A DNA stretch of 64,000 nucleotides from positions 1,178,001 to 1,242,000 of the forward strand of contig OY540812.1 in NCBI GenBank assembly GCA_961205875.1. Reading direction: 5' to 3'. Shown piece by piece: positions 22,044-33,885 of the stretch (positions are counted from its first letter, which is position 1; every line of letters begins with the position of its first letter). The position numbers were made by a program, and so were the translations under genes. The notes beneath the pieces are model-generated. The model saw only the letters and a program-made list of their open reading frames with translations. It did not search any database and was not told the origin of the DNA. The stretch is from Sialis fuliginosa (lineage: Eukaryota > Arthropoda > Insecta > Megaloptera > Sialidae).

Positions 22044-22594
22044 CTTCACTATAAATAAATAATATCAATATATAAAAAAAAGTGAGCACAGATTTTTTCT
22101 CTCACTTGTACGTCTTTAAAAAACATTAATCAATCCAGTCCTGGACGTACGCACACACAGACACTTTTACATGACAGGTTTTTATGTAACGTTTTGACGA
22201 ACCACATATATCATGTTATATGTATTATTTGAATTATTCACAAATCTGGCATCTCTACGACAGAGATAGACAAATGCACATCACGTGTTAAACGTATACG
22301 ACTGTCTCCCTCGGGTGTGTTGTGTTTAACAGAACATGTATAATTTATTTGTTAGTTTCGCGAAATAGAATTAAAAATCGTAGCCTGCTTAGATCCTATG
22401 TTGTTGATATAATTGTGTTTTGTTCTGAATGAATTAAGATATCATTTTATGTTTTTCTTGTACAGGAATAATTGTATGCACGATTTTTGGGTATTGTTTA
22501 ATAAGTAATCTATCAAAACCTACAAATTGATTTAATAAATTTTATTTATATGTGACGTTTGACAGACGAATCTATTTACTTTTTTATATATACA

Positions 22595-23110
22595 TAGGGT
22601 AGGGCGGGGTAAATATGAAACACTGAAAAAATGGGGTAAAAGTGAAACAAACTAATTTGTTAATAGGAGAATTATAAAAACTGACATCATCATTAAAGGT
22701 TTGTTAAAGCGACCTGAAAATATGAATCGCCTAATAAGTGATGTGTCACCCCTCCCTTTGTCAATGTCAAAACGTGTGAATTAAAATTAATTAAAGTTAC
22801 AATTTCACATTGATATGCCGCAAAGAAGATAAATCAAAGTTGCTAAAGTAGCTTTTCTTTTAATTTTTCGAAAAATATTTTCCATTAGAGGCCTGTTTCA
22901 CTTTTTCCCAAATTAGAGGTTAAAAATGAAACACAGTTTTTTGATTTTTAAAATCCGTGTTGTATCGTACAGTTCAAATGACGTAAGTATTTAAAATGGT
23001 TATTCATAAGCGCATCTAGTAGAAAAAAATAAAGTATGAATTTGTATCGTTAACTGTCAAAAAACATGAAAGATTTGTAATTTGTTTTACTTTTACCCCA
23101 GTTGACCCTA
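22595..23110 (+). mobile_element. Family G MITE, copy 1
   Basis: Ends TAGGGTAGGGCGGGGTAAA and TTTTACCCCAGTTGACCCTA. If the outer TA is the target duplication, it fits a TA-targeting superfamily. 'GAAACAGGCCTCTAATGG'-type blocks (reverse here) are shared with 44709-45258 and 44016-44460. The motif GGGGTAAA..TGAAAC is repeated internally. Confidence 0.85.
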
Positions 23111-23149
23111 CATAAAATGTACTGATGAAAGTAGAGAAATCCAGTTTGT

Positions 23150-23575
23150 ATTGCTTCCACGCAATATCGAAGATACGAGAAGCTTTGTGATCGTTTTAGA
23201 TTGAGACAAAAAAAATGTTCTCCGATTTCAAAATTTTAAATTGATCCTTCCGTTTTACGTCAAGACAAACACTTTTCGTTCCGTGTCTGTCTGTCTGTCC
23301 GTCAGTGTGTCCGTGTGTCTGTCCTCTGAATCCTTGTCACACGCATAACTCATGAACCACTGAACCGATATTGTTGAAACTTGGTCGGATGGTTGGGTCT
23401 CTTCAAAATCATAGAAATCGTGTGCAAGGGAAAGGGGTGACATCCCAAAATATTTATTTTTTCAAGATATCTCAAGAACGACACAAGTTACGTGAAAATC
23501 TTATAGAATATTTTCTGTAGAGCATTAAATTTGCTATAATATAGATCTACAACGTTTGTTGTAAAATATTCCCTT
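23150..23575 (-). mobile_element. Family C copy, reverse, truncated
   Basis: From 'CACGCAATATCGAAGATACG' through 'CATAACTCATGAACCACTGAAC' to 'CTACAACGTTTGTTGTAAAATATTC'. The (GTCT)n-type stretch at 23283-23330 accounts for the Asp-Arg-Gln-Thr-Asp-rich open frame on the minus strand, which I regard as non-genic. Confidence 0.8.
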
Positions 23576-23944
23576 AAATGGTAGTAATCGAATATCATTT
23601 GTTGTTAAATATTCTGGTTTAAGAAAAACATGAGTATAAGTAAGTAAAAATAGAAACAATAATATTATAAATAAATTAAGACGTCAGAAATACAGTTAGA
23701 GGTTTTAAAAATGAACAAAAAGAATACAGCTATTGTTTTTAAATATAGATCCGTATTAGATAGTATTATTTCAAGGTAATGATGTCTGTAGCTAGGTGAT
23801 ATATAAATTAAAGGTAACCTCATGCCACGGACTTGACTTTTCGTGTTATAAAGTGTCGATAGGTCATCAACATATCATTAATATATTAATATTTATCGAT
23901 CGATGTTTTAAATTGTCGTATAAAAAAAATTATACATACTAACA

Positions 23945-24370
23945 AAAAAACATCTGCCGAGTAAATGCACAGTGCTTCCTCGTGCTAAATTCACCAAAGG
24001 TAGTTAATTATAGTAACAATTTAAATAAAAACCGATAATGTTGAGATAAATTTGTTAACCATTTAATTTTTATACAATTTTACTAAAAAATATTAGTTCG
24101 AAATTTTTCTCACCTGATTATTTTTTCGTATATTTTTAATTTTTTGACAAATATCAATTTAGAAAAACAAAACACGAATTTTTAAAATAAATTGAGATAA
24201 ATCTTTGTAAGAGAACATTTTACAACAAACGTTGTAGACCCATATTATAGAAAATTTAATGCTTTACAAAAAATATTCTATAAGATTTTCACGTAACATG
24301 TGTCGTTCTTGAGATATCTTGAAAAAATAAATATTTTGGGGTGTCACTCCTCCCCATTACACACGATTTT
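23945..24370 (+). mobile_element. Family C copy, forward, truncated
   Basis: From 'AAACATCTGCCGAGTAAATGC' to 'GGGGTGTCACTCCTCCCCATTACAC'. With the reverse copy at 23150-23575 it forms an inverted pair about 370 bp apart sharing the 'ACAACAAACGTTGTAGA' block. Confidence 0.8.
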
Positions 24371-24411
24371 TTGTGTCGGTTTCATTTTTTTCTTAAAGTT
24401 TTTATAATATA

Positions 24412-24955
24412 CTAGCGCATTGGCCCGGTGTTACCCGGGGATATTATTTTAATTAAACATAAAGTAATCATGCCCACCCGACATGCCCACCCAACATGCC
24501 CACCCTACATGCCCACCCAACATGAAAAAATCGTGTAATATTATCTTGGAAGTTCTTTATTGTAATTTATAAAAATCCGTTTATTTATATTGTAAAATGC
24601 ATATTTTTTCATTCAAACTCATTGTGGAAAGATATATATTTGTAGGTATCATGATTCAAACTGACATTCACATATAATAATTGTTTTCAGCGTCTTATAT
24701 TCCATGGCTACTGTGTTTTTATATAAATGACAGTTCTATGCTCTGACATCATAGAAACAAAAGACGCTTTGCAAAAGATTCTTTTTAATCTTTTGATGTT
24801 AAATCTTAGATTTTCATAAAATATTATTATCTACGATACTGCTCGTAAAAATGATCTAACTATTGGTAAAAACCGCATTGAAATCGGTTCAGTAATTCCG
24901 GAGTCTATAAGTCACACACAAACGAACATTCATTTTTATATATATAGATATAATA
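24412..24955 (-). mobile_element. LINE-tail-like repeat with 13-bp minisatellite
   Basis: 'TACTAGCGCATTGGCCCGGTGTTACCCGGG' at the left and 'GCATTGAAATCGGTTCAGTAATTCCGGAG' near the right are typical of non-LTR tails in insects. Inside, 24469-24520 is four copies of CATGCCCACCCRA (period 13). Confidence 0.65.
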
Positions 24956-25516
24956 CATATATCTAAATCATAGAAGAAAAATTGTAGAAGAAAAAAATCT
25001 GTGTATATATACGAGCAAGAACACTATTTACCTCTCTGTCTAGTTACCTCCCGTCAATCTAGAACTGAATGATACAGACAATACTGTGTAGATGTTATAC
25101 AAGACTGAATATAAATTGATTCATAACTTGCTTGGCACGTGCTATCGTTTCTTGTTTAATATCAGCGACTGCTTTTTTTATATTTAACACCGAGCTAGTA
25201 TTCTTAAACCTTGTTTATTTAACTCATCTACCAACATTATACATTTTAATTTTTTTATTATTAATAATAGCTTAACTGCGTAAACGTCAGAATTTATTTT
25301 AATTTTTAGTTATATACTTTTATATCAGTGGCGAAGCGTCCATGGAAGCAGTGCTTTCCTTACTTTATGGGTAAATTAATTCAAATCTGTGTTTTCAGTT
25401 AATAAATAATTTAAACATATTATTAGAATATTCGTCTTTATGCGCAACTCAAACATTTTAATCAAAAAAAGCATTTAATATTAATTTACACGCTCAGTTA
25501 TAAAACTGTAATACCT

Positions 25517-26240
25517 CTACGTCTTATTTTCTTGTATTTTAGTCGATATTTGTATGACGAGTTGAAGTTCACGGCAGGAAATTTCATTAAAAAATTTCGA
25601 ATTTTTGATTTCGTTAAAAGTATGTTTATTGTATAGAAAATGACGTGAAAAGTTGAATGCTTTAAACCGCAGGTCTGTATCTCAAACCGTTCTCGAGGTA
25701 TAGCCTCTCAAAGTTTTAGTTTTTTCAAATTTTTGGAGAAAAAAGGCCATAACTTTTGAACGCGTGGTCGGAATTGATTTTAGTTGACGGATTTGAAATC
25801 AGCGTGTCAAAATCTATATAATGACATGTATAATACCTTAAAACTCGAAAAAAAAAATTCGCGAAAAATCGAAAAAATTCAAAGGGGTATACCTTAAAAA
25901 AATGTCGATTTTTGGCCAAAATTTTTTTGTTAGATTTTAAAGTATTATACATGTCATTATATAGATTTTGACACGCTGATTTCAAATCCGTCAACTAAAA
26001 TCAATTCCGACCACGCGTTCAAAAGTTATGGCCTTTTTTCTCCAAAAATTTGAAAAAACTAAAACTTTGAGAGGCTATATCTCGAGAACGGTTTGAGATA
26101 CAGACCTGCGGTTTGAAACAAACAACTTTTCACGTCATTTTCTATACAATAAACATACTTTTAACAAAATCAAAAATTCGAAATTTTCTAGTGAAATTTT
26201 CTTCAACTCGTCATACAAAATACAAGAAAATAAGACGTAG
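25517..26240. repeat. Large near-perfect palindrome M (arms ~320 bp)
   Basis: The left arm 25517-25845 is the near-exact reverse complement of 25933-26240, from CTACGTCTTATTTTCTTGTA / TACAAGAAAATAAGACGTAG at the outside to GACATGTATAATACCTTAAAA at the inside, with an 87-bp A-rich spacer. A 12-nt insertion near 25540 is the main difference. Part of one arm ('GGTTTGAGATACAGACCTGC') recurs at 56225-56400. Non-coding. Confidence 0.9.
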
Positions 26241-26249
26241 AATCATCAA

Positions 26250-26485
26250 CCTTTTTTAAAATGCAATAGTTAGTACAAAAAGAGTCTAATAGAATTTTAT
26301 TTTCAGCTTTTTAGTCGGTTTTAAAAAGGCAAATTAATTTTTTTAAACGTTTTTTTATAATTTTTATTATACATACATGAAATGTACTGTATAATAATGT
26401 ATAGTAATCATGAAAAAAATCCAACTCGAGATTTTAACGGAATTACACGTATTGAGGGTCCCTGAACCAAAAATATGAGATTAAA
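26250..26485 (+). repeat. Second copy of the 17970-type repeat
   Basis: 'AAATGCAATAGTTAGTACAAAAAG' to 'ACGTATTGAGGGTCCCTGAAC' matches 17970-18195 with few changes. It directly abuts palindrome M, suggesting they may belong to one larger unit. Confidence 0.75.
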
Positions 26486-26796
26486 TAATAAGTCATATCC
26501 CCCCTCATCGCAAAAAGCAGTAGAGGGATGTCAGGTTTGTAAAAGGTTAAGAATCGCTGGTAAAAACAAATCACTAAACCAAAAACGTTTATACATTTTA
26601 TCGTATTTGATTAAAGATCCTCTAATTTGGTTGTAAGTCCACACTCGCAATGGATTCCGACTCGAAGTTTGACTCATTCACTTCTCAGAACTACAAACGG
26701 AATGTATATACATACATTACATACACATAATATAGACAAAGCTTCAAGTGTCGATAAGACACAGGTCTTTAATATATCAATTTATAACAGGACATA

Positions 26797-27545
26797 AGGT
26801 ACTGGCACCAGTCTTGAACAATACTTCACTTTTTTTTATTAAATGTACTAAATTAGAAATATTTGTCGATATTTGATTACACTGAATCATAATCTATATA
26901 GATACTTAATTATAAAAGAGCCTAATTTGATGATAATCCGTTAATGGGTTTCAAAATGGTGTGAACATTTAAAATAATTTTTTTATTAATTATTGTATTA
27001 TCATAGCATCTGCTTTACTTTGTTTACAATTTGACGATTTTTTATTTTATATCTTTCAGGCGGCTATTGCACTATCAAAGAAATATGATAAAATTATTTC
27101 TTTGATCAAAGAAATATGACAGTGTAATAAGTCAACTTTTATAATATTTACCTTCATAATAGTTCTATGATCAATGATCAAAAACAAAATGGCGACTACC
27201 AAGTTATCACTGACAGTTACAGTTACATAATTATTAATATATGAATGTCAACAAAATTCAGTATTATATGATAATCTTCTTATTGATTATAAAAACCACA
27301 ATACACGGTTGTAAATTGAAACCTCGATCGCGTCAATTGACGAACATCCACGCACTGATATTCAAAAGGCACCAAAAAAGAAGAAAATATCCCTAGATAA
27401 TATTGAGAAAATATTATCAAAATATTTGTCAAAGATCTTTGACATATTTATTTGATAGTGTAATAACCGCCTTAGTAGTAGTACTTATCATTAGCAAGTG
27501 TCCATCACTGGGCGCTCATTACTAAAGAAAAAAACATAAACAACA
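26797..27545 (+). mobile_element. Family A MITE (old, 3'-truncated) split by B2
   Basis: Left end AGGTACTGGCACCAGTCTTG after TA (26795-26796). The body is diverged. The sequence 'TTTATATCTTT|' at 27058 continues as '|GTAGTACTTATCATTAGCAAG' after 27472. It ends without a right terminal repeat at 'AAAAAACATAAACAA'. Confidence 0.82.
27059..27471 (+). mobile_element. Family B Harbinger-like MITE, copy 2, nested in A
   Basis: GGCGGCTATTGCACTATCAA to TTGATAGTGTAATAACCGCC, 413 bp, shorter than the other copies owing to small internal deletions (the 'TTTTTTGACGTC' and 'TGTAGTGTAATAAAAC' parts are missing). Left flank TCA, right flank TTA: an imperfect TWA duplication. Confidence 0.88.
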
Positions 27546-27677
27546 AGCTTGGGGTTGGGGTGAGACCCTTTAGTTCCACACAATCAACTTCCCAACACGG
27601 TATGATTATAAATACTTGAATACTGATTATTTATTGTTTCCGTATAGTTTATGTGAATATTTTTTTAATATGTACAT

Positions 27678-27957
27678 GAAAATTTTTAATAAAATTGGTC
27701 AGAAATAAAACTCACCTTTGTATTATGAATATTAGTTTTCTAATATCCTAATGTCAATAATATAACACACATTTTTAGAATAACTAATTTGACAATCTGA
27801 ATTAAATTGCATTTGTTTTTATAATAACTAATCTGACAATTTAAATTTAATTGCATTTGTTTCCAAGGCAAGTATTTAAAATTCAAATTTTGAGAGTGTT
27901 TTCACCCCTTCAATAACTGTTTAGGCACGTACAAATAATAAATGTCCCTTAGGTTTA
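27678..27957 (+). mobile_element. Family F fragment
   Basis: 'TTGGTCAGAAATAAAACTCACC' to 'GGCACGTACAAATAATAAATG TCCCTTAGG' matches the middle of family F (compare 53070-53300). Part of it, 'CTGACAATTTAAATTTAATTGC', is locally duplicated. It is cut off just before element V. Confidence 0.75.
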
Positions 27958-27971
27958 TATATAGACTAGAC

Positions 27972-28227
27972 CATAGGTGTCCAACCTTTTGAATCTCCCG
28001 GACCGCATAGCAAAATTTTTATTTAATTTGGTTTACTATGGGCCGCAGATATAAAACTTTTAGTTGCGTCAATTACAATTCCTAATTTAATAATATTAAT
28101 AATAAATAGAGAGTTAGATTAAGAAGACCTTTTTTTTTTAAGTCGTAGATACTATTTTCTCTGTGCATTTATGCATCGCGGGCCGCACCAAGGGTCCACG
28201 CATGAGGCCCGCGGTTGGACAAGCTTG
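27972..28227. mobile_element. Element V, hAT-type MITE
   Basis: Ends CATAGGTGTCCAACC and GGTTGGACAAGCTTG are bounded by a perfect 8-bp duplication GACTAGAC (27964-27971, 28228-28235). Subterminal 'GGACCGCATAGC', 'GGGCCGCAG' and 'GGGCCGCACC' motifs are typical of hAT elements. 256 bp, non-autonomous. Confidence 0.92.
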
Positions 28228-28720
28228 GACTAGACAATATAACACAATTCAATATCTGGCACATATTTTATTTATAAATATAATTATATTTATATACGTG
28301 ATTTGTAATAACAAAATTAAATTTTGACATTAAGTTCTAAGGTCAGTAAGATACACGATTAAGGATTGTAAAATTTAGATATTTTGACAGGCGACACTTA
28401 AACGATGTTGTTCTTTCCGCAGCCACCGGAGGGGTTTGTGGGGGGAGGGGGGGGGGTTAATACCTATACCAAAACCATCACCCACGCGCCTCTACTGTGA
28501 CGTATGAGTCATTGATTGACAGACAGACACACACACTTTTAACCGCACCCATCTCGGCGGGTATTAACATAATCGCGGTATAATCACCGGCACCATACAG
28601 ACAGACAGACACACATATGGTTTAGTGTACATAACCTAGCTGAAACGCAATTGGATGCTGGGGACAATCGCAGATATGAAATTATATTTTGATGTTTTAA
28701 TAAGAATTAGTATAATCGCC
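28228..28720. other. Unassigned stretch with microsatellite-like patches
   Basis: It contains a G-run (28440-28457) and two (ACAGACAG)-type patches near 28520 and 28598. No element ends or coding frame were recognised. Confidence 0.4.
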
Positions 28721-28972
28721 TACACTGGTAGAAAGGTTGATTTGGGCCAAGAAATCCTTGTTTTCTATATAACGAAAAAAATATGTTCTTAATTCAAGAA
28801 TATGCTCTTAATCCAGAAAATTGTTGTTTCCATTTAAAGAAATATTATTAAACGAAAACAATAATATATGTACTTGGATTAAGAATAAATTCTTATATTA
28901 AGAAAATATAGTTTTCGTTATATATAAAACAAGATTTAATTTCTTGGCCCAAGTCACTTTTCTACCTGTGTA
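28721..28972. mobile_element. Element R, 252-bp MITE with ~57-bp TIRs
   Basis: The left end TACACTGGTAGAAAGGTTGA and right end TCACTTTTCTACCTGTGTA extend inward through 'GGGCCAAGAAAT' and 'TTGTTTTCTATATAACGAAAA' on both sides. The interior is also self-complementary around 'TAAAGAAATATTATTAAACG'. TA termini suggest a TA-targeting element. Confidence 0.85.
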
Positions 28973-29160
28973 TGGTCGAAATTCGACCAATATTTTACCT
29001 GCCTTAACGACAACATACACACATGTTTTTTTTGTGCACATCTATGGTACAGTACTTAACCTAACCTTACCTGCTGTTACAACAAAAATTTCACAAAAAA
29101 AAACCGTTTGACAGAAACCCAAAACTATTTATTTTTGCCGCTTGGTGATGTTAGGAGTAC
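28973..29160 (-). repeat. Reverse relative of the 3411-3600 repeat
   Basis: 'GAATTCGACC...ATATTTTACCTGCCTTAA' to 'CCAAAACTATTTATTTTTGCCG' is the reverse complement of sequence at 3480-3615. It directly adjoins element R. Confidence 0.65.
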
Positions 29161-29225
29161 TGCTATTATATGAAATATAGATAGATTATGTTCATAGGAA
29201 AAAAAATTTACTTATCTGTTTCATA

Positions 29226-29798
29226 AGGTAGTAGCACCAGTCTTGGCAAGGATCCCAGTAATGGCAAATTTTTAATTAAATGTACTGAATTAGAAATATG
29301 TGTTGATATTTGATTACTACTATTTCTGAATATTAATCTATATACATTTAACTGTCTTACAGCGTGATTTGATCACATGAGGCCAATAGATATCAAAATG
29401 GTGGACATTTAAACTAATTATTAGCATAATTTATTTATTAATTATTATATTATCATAGCAACTGCTTTACATTGTTTCAAATTTGACGATTCTTTTTTTT
29501 ATATCTTTTGTGTCGTAGTACTTATCATTTTTTAATCATTAACAAGTGTGCTTCACTGCGTGCATGCTCATTACTGGTTTTACTTTATCCATTACTGGAG
29601 AAAACTCATAAACAAAATAAAAGGCTTTAATTTAAAAAACAAACTATATTTGCGGACTTTGGTAATTAAATTGATTAAATAAAGAGTTACTTGTTTTATT
29701 AGTAACACATGAGTTCATGAGAATTACAAAAAAAAGCCCGTCAATCACAAAAACAGTAAACCTTGCTCTTATAGCGGCCATAACTGGTGCCAGTACCT
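29226..29798 (+). mobile_element. Family A MITE, full-length reference copy
   Basis: 573 bp from AGGTAGTAGCACCAGTCTTG to CATAACTGGTGCCAGTACCT, flanked by TA at 29224-29225 and 29799-29800. All family blocks are present: CCCAGTAATGG, TGGTGGACATT, CCATTACTGG, ATAAAGAGTTACTTG, TTATAGCGGCC. It has no open frame of note. Confidence 0.93.
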
Positions 29799-29882
29799 TA
29801 TATTACAAAAATCAGAGTATCGGAGTGATCCTAAGTATTTTTTTTAGATCTATGGTGATTCATTTATACATATAGATCGACC

Positions 29883-30278
29883 ATACACAGTGTATTCCAA
29901 GTTGATTAAGACATAGGAAATTTAACATGGGGGCAATTAGAAGTGTTGTAGTAACCTTTGGTCAAATTTAACGATGTGTGATTGGTGAATTTTGAAATGC
30001 CGCCACAAAATTTAATAAAATTGTAATTAGTATTTTGTTTTCAAATTTATATCTGCCAAAATATATTATTATAATTTTATCTAGGATGCTTAAATTAATG
30101 AAATTAAAGTTGAGAACAAAATACTGTTGATTAATTTAAAATTTATCACTTTGTTTCGAGGCGACATTTCAAAATGCACCAATCACACATCGTTAAATTT
30201 GACCAAAGGTTACTACAACATTTCTAATTGTCTCCTTGTTAAATTTCCTGTCTTAATCAACTTGGAATACACTGTATA
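29883..30278. mobile_element. Family O foldback element, copy 1
   Basis: Long terminal inverted repeats of about 130 bp: ATACACAGTGTATTCCAAGT...GGTGAATTTTGAAATGCCGCC at the left, and the complementary series at the right ending ACTTGGAATACACTGTAT. The short central part is also partly complementary ('CAAAATACTGTTGATTAAT' / 'TTAGTATTTTGTTTTC'). Confidence 0.85.
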
Positions 30279-31089
30279 CCTATATAGGTATACGAACTTT
30301 TCGGTACTTAATTCTAATAATTTTTCATATCTTATAAGAAGAAAAACACCAAATAAATTTCATGAAAAAAAAAATACGAAAAAAAACCTATAGATCTCAG
30401 TAAGCCGTGAAAATAATATAAAAACATACCGGCCGCGTTACAGATAGAAAAAGAGGGGTCATATGCAATACGATATACTATAAACATGTATTCGTGTGTA
30501 TCTGTTCTGACCAATCACAGAGTGCGGAGGCTGCGGAATGGACCAATCATATCACAGATACTAATTACGCCACTCTTTACACACAGATATCAGCGGTTTT
30601 TGTGTTTGTGTGTGTGTGTATGCTAATGCACTCGACGAGCGTGGGCGAACCCAAAAATGGACGCCGGTCAAACTTGTCCCTGTGTTTGTAGCTAATTATA
30701 ATAATAATAAAATTAAATGTGTTATCAGTCGAGATTTTTTAAAAATCATCGTTTTTTTTTAATAAACAGTACCGGCTTTATATATTTTTTTCTTTTATTG
30801 TGGATGTTTTATAGGTACTTATTTTTAAATTATATTGAATCGTTGAAATTTACTATATACAGGGTATGGCATTGTTATAAGACCAAGCAGTAATTTCTAT
30901 AACTATTGATTTTACAATCAAAGTTAAAATATGATATATTATTTTGTGTAAAAAAATAGATTAATTTTTGCCAGCACAGGACTTTCTTATACATCATTAT
31001 ACAGAATAAATTACTTAAGTAATATAATAATATGCTTTTTTTATTATTAATAAGTGTTTTCGAGTTAATATAAACTAAAAAAAATAAAA
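30279..31089. other. Unassigned stretch
   Basis: It includes a GC-richer patch at 30500-30690 with a (TGTG)n run and a lone N-type motif 'GGACTTTCTTATACATC' at 30980. Short open frames at 30127-30691 and 30875-31138 have no family resemblance; the first lies partly in family O. Confidence 0.4.
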
Positions 31090-31415
31090 TAAAAGTTATT
31101 ATATAAATGCGAAAGTGTCTATTTATTACCCTTTTCACGGCTAAACCGCTAAACCGATCTTGATGAAATTTGGCAAGGAGATAGCTTACATCCTGAGGAA
31201 GAACATAGGATATATACTTTGTATTCCGAGAATTTAATTAGATAGAAAAAATGCATGTGTGACATTTGTGCGTTAGATATACTTTTTTGGCGTAGATATC
31301 TAATGTGGGAATATGCGAAACTAAAAACCTGTTTTATCGACTATCATAACAAAAATCTGTATTATCTATCCTGTATTTCACGCGGACGAAGACGCGGGTA
31401 AAGGCTAGTTTACTA
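31090..31415 (+). mobile_element. RTE-like LINE 3' tail
   Basis: 'CACGGCTAAACCGCTAAACCG' and 'TTGATGAAATTTGGCAAGGAG' near the start, and 'TTTCACGCGGACGAAGACGCGGGTAAAGGCTAGT' at the end, are diagnostic of RTE-type tails. Only this non-coding end remains. Confidence 0.8.
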
Positions 31416-31469
31416 TAACAAAGTCAAATCAGCATTTTAGGACTGTGGCAGACAGACAGATAAATTAAC

Positions 31470-31755
31470 TATGGTAGAAGCGAGGCAGATGGAATGATTT
31501 GCATGCACTCAGCCGCTATTCGGACGGTCTTTTGATCGTCAATTGTTTATTTTGTTTTCATAATAATTAACTTTTAAATCCAAACAGAACAAAAATAATT
31601 TGTAGTTTTTGTTCTGATTCGTTTTTGTTAGGTAATTAAGGTGTTAATTAGTTATTATATATTACAATAATAACTAATCGTGTTTGTACTTAATTAATTC
31701 AACTATATTTTTCAAAAATCCTAAAGAATAATTTCGTAGTCCACGCGAGCTAGTA
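31470..31755 (+). mobile_element. Second LINE-like tail, forward copy
   Basis: 'AATAATAACTAATCGTGTTTG' through 'TTTCGTAGTCCACGCGAGCTAGT' is repeated in reverse at 40317-40560 (GCCCGCGGCTTCGCCCGCGTG...). It ends in a GCGAGCTAGT tail like other RTE-type ends. Confidence 0.65.
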
Positions 31756-32120
31756 AAAGACCCAATGTTACCAACATACGAAACGCCATTTAGTTTTCGA
31801 GTCCATGCAGTCGTATACGTTTACTTTATAGGTTTGGTATACCAAACCTATCAAGTAATACCTGCGAGCGTTTTGGCGTCAAATTCAAAATTAGTTTTAA
31901 AAGGGTCAATTTTTGTGATTAAACCTTTATTTTCTGCAGAAATAAGCATTTTTTTGGAAATAAGAGACACGTAAGATCGTCATAAAATAGTTTTTAAAAA
32001 TTAGGCATCATGCCTATTATTACGATAATAACTAATCGTGTTTGATACTTAATTAATTTCTGTTCGAGCGAAGCACAGCTAGTAAAATAATTATAATAAA
32101 TAAATGAACTAAAGACCCAA
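31756..32120. repeat. Family L fragment inside a ~355-bp direct duplication
   Basis: 31857-32013 is the family L right half ('CCTGCGAGCGTTTTGGCGTC' to 'GTTTTTAAAAATTAGGCATC'). 'GACCCAATGTTACCAACATACGA' occurs at 31759 and 32113, and 'ATAACTAATCGTGTTTG' at 31671 and 32027, so the L piece is bracketed by direct copies. Confidence 0.65.
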
Positions 32121-32309
32121 TGTTACCAACATACGAGTCCATGCAGTCGTACCAAACCTATAAAGTAAACAACACCATGTTTCTTGTTTCGACCGTTAAT
32201 ATATAAGAGACGTTCGGAACGGTATGACTTTAAACTCCGTACACAAAGCAAAAGCTATAAATAACAAATCTTTGAACATTGGACATGTCCAGCGCGGCCG
32301 CGGTCGCAG

Positions 32310-32690
32310 TGACACATTGCTTCTGTTTTTCTTGCTATGCGTGTGTACATGGGCGTCCACTCTATAGGGTAATGGGGAATTGCACTTACCTTTACAATTA
32401 TAATCAAAAATAAAATTATATGCTTATAAATAAAATTTTATTTCGAAAATTAAAATACATTGCTTCTGTTTTTTGCTATTCGTGTGTGCATGGGCGTCCA
32501 TTCTATAGGGTAATGGGGAATTGCACTTATATACCTCTACAATTATAATCGAAAATAATATAATATACTTATAAATAAAATTTTATTTAAAAAATTAAGA
32601 TACATTACTATTGTTTTTTGCTATGCGTGTATACATGGGCGTCCACTCTATGGGGTAATGGGGAATTGCACTTACCTCTACAATAAGCAT
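32310..32690 (+). repeat. Three tandem ~143-bp units
   Basis: 'CATGGGCGTCCACTCTATAGGG' followed by TAATGGGGAATTGCACTTA starts at about 32348, 32489 and 32634 (spacings 141 and 145). Each unit has 'TTTTTGCTATGCGTGT' upstream. Non-coding. Confidence 0.85.
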
Positions 32691-33186
32691 GATGCCACTA
32701 CCAAAGTATCACTGAAATTATGATTTTAAATAATTAAATAGGTTAAAAAGATTCTAAAAAATGTATTTATTTTTATATTAAAAGCGAGATTAATATGATT
32801 TTTGTTAAAATAAAAACACAAAATACAGCAATCCGCCATGTTAGATAAAACAACGTCACGGTTAAGTAAACATCATTTTTGTTTGATTAATATCTGCACT
32901 GTTTATAAATTATTTTGTGGTTTTAAATTATCAATTTGCTCAGTTTTATGTTACCAAAACTAAAACCGAGAAACGTTAGCGATGGAACAAGGATTTATTA
33001 TTGTTGTTTTACGTAGGCGTGACGTCACAAATGCGCCATGACACCTGCGAGCGTTTTGGCGTCAAATTCAAAATTAGTTTTAAAAGGGTCAATTTTTGTG
33101 ATTAAACCTTTATTTTCTGCAGAAATAAGTATTTTTTTGGTAATAGGAGACACGTAAGATCATCATAAAATAGTTTTTAAAAATTA
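32691..33186 (+). mobile_element. Family L element, copy 1
   Basis: It begins GCATGATGCCACTACCAAAG and ends GTTTTTAAAAATTAG. It contains 'GTGACGTCACAAATGCGCCATGACACC', where TGACGTCA is a perfect CRE-like palindrome. A reverse copy is at 36617-37063, with fragments at 31857-32013 and 52778-52933. Confidence 0.75.
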
Positions 33187-33458
33187 GTTGTTTTTCGTAG
33201 CGGGTTTGGCTCGTCTTATAAAATACCAGCAGGCGCCCACTTATGTGTGTGTCTGTGTAGATGTATTTCGGTCACGTGTATTGTCGGGCCCGCGCTGGTT
33301 CTGTATGCAAGACCAGCTCACGGCGGTTTCCGGCGCGGAGCGTGCCACAAGCCACACCGGGGACCTCCTCCTTGCTGCACAAAAATATTTCAAAATATGT
33401 ATATAGATGATGAAAATATCTTAAGAAAAAAAAACTCATAAAAATCATCAAATATATA
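33187..33458. other. GC-richer unassigned patch
   Basis: 33240-33380 is distinctly GC-rich ('GTCGGGCCCGCGCTGG', 'GGTTTCCGGCGCGGAGCGTGCC'). Two overlapping open frames (72 and 64 aa) exist but look unlike any known protein, and I do not call a gene. Confidence 0.35.
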
Positions 33459-33885
33459 AGGTACTGGCACCAGTCTTGGATATGCCCCAGTAATGGCCAT
33501 TTGTTGATATTTGATTACTACCATTTCTGAATATTAATCTATATACATTTAACTGTCTTACAGCGTGATTTGATCACATGAGGCCAATAGGTGTCAAAAT
33601 GGTGGACATTATTAGTATAATTTATTTATTAATTATTATATTATCATAGCAACTGCTTTACATTGTTTCAAATTTGACGATTCTTTCTTGTCGTAGTACT
33701 TATCATTAGCAAGTGTGCTCATTACTGGTTTTACTTTATCCATTACTGGAGAAGAAACATGAACAAAATAAAAGGCTATAATTTAAAAAACAAACGAACT
33801 TTGGTAATTAAATTGATTAAATAAAGAGTTACTTGTTTTATTATAGTAAAGTATCATAGAGTTGATGACAATTACAAATTTTACA
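33459..33885 (+). mobile_element. Family A MITE with decayed right end
   Basis: Left end AGGTACTGGCACCAGTCTTG after TA. Internal deletions remove parts around 'CCAGTAATGGCCAT' and 'GGACATT|ATTAGT'. It ends near 'GATGACAATTACAAA' without the right terminal repeat. Confidence 0.85.

Noticed and set aside
24469-24520. CRISPR-like array (regular CATGCCCACCC units)
   Set aside because: The 13-bp period with no spacers is a simple minisatellite, and the window is eukaryotic.
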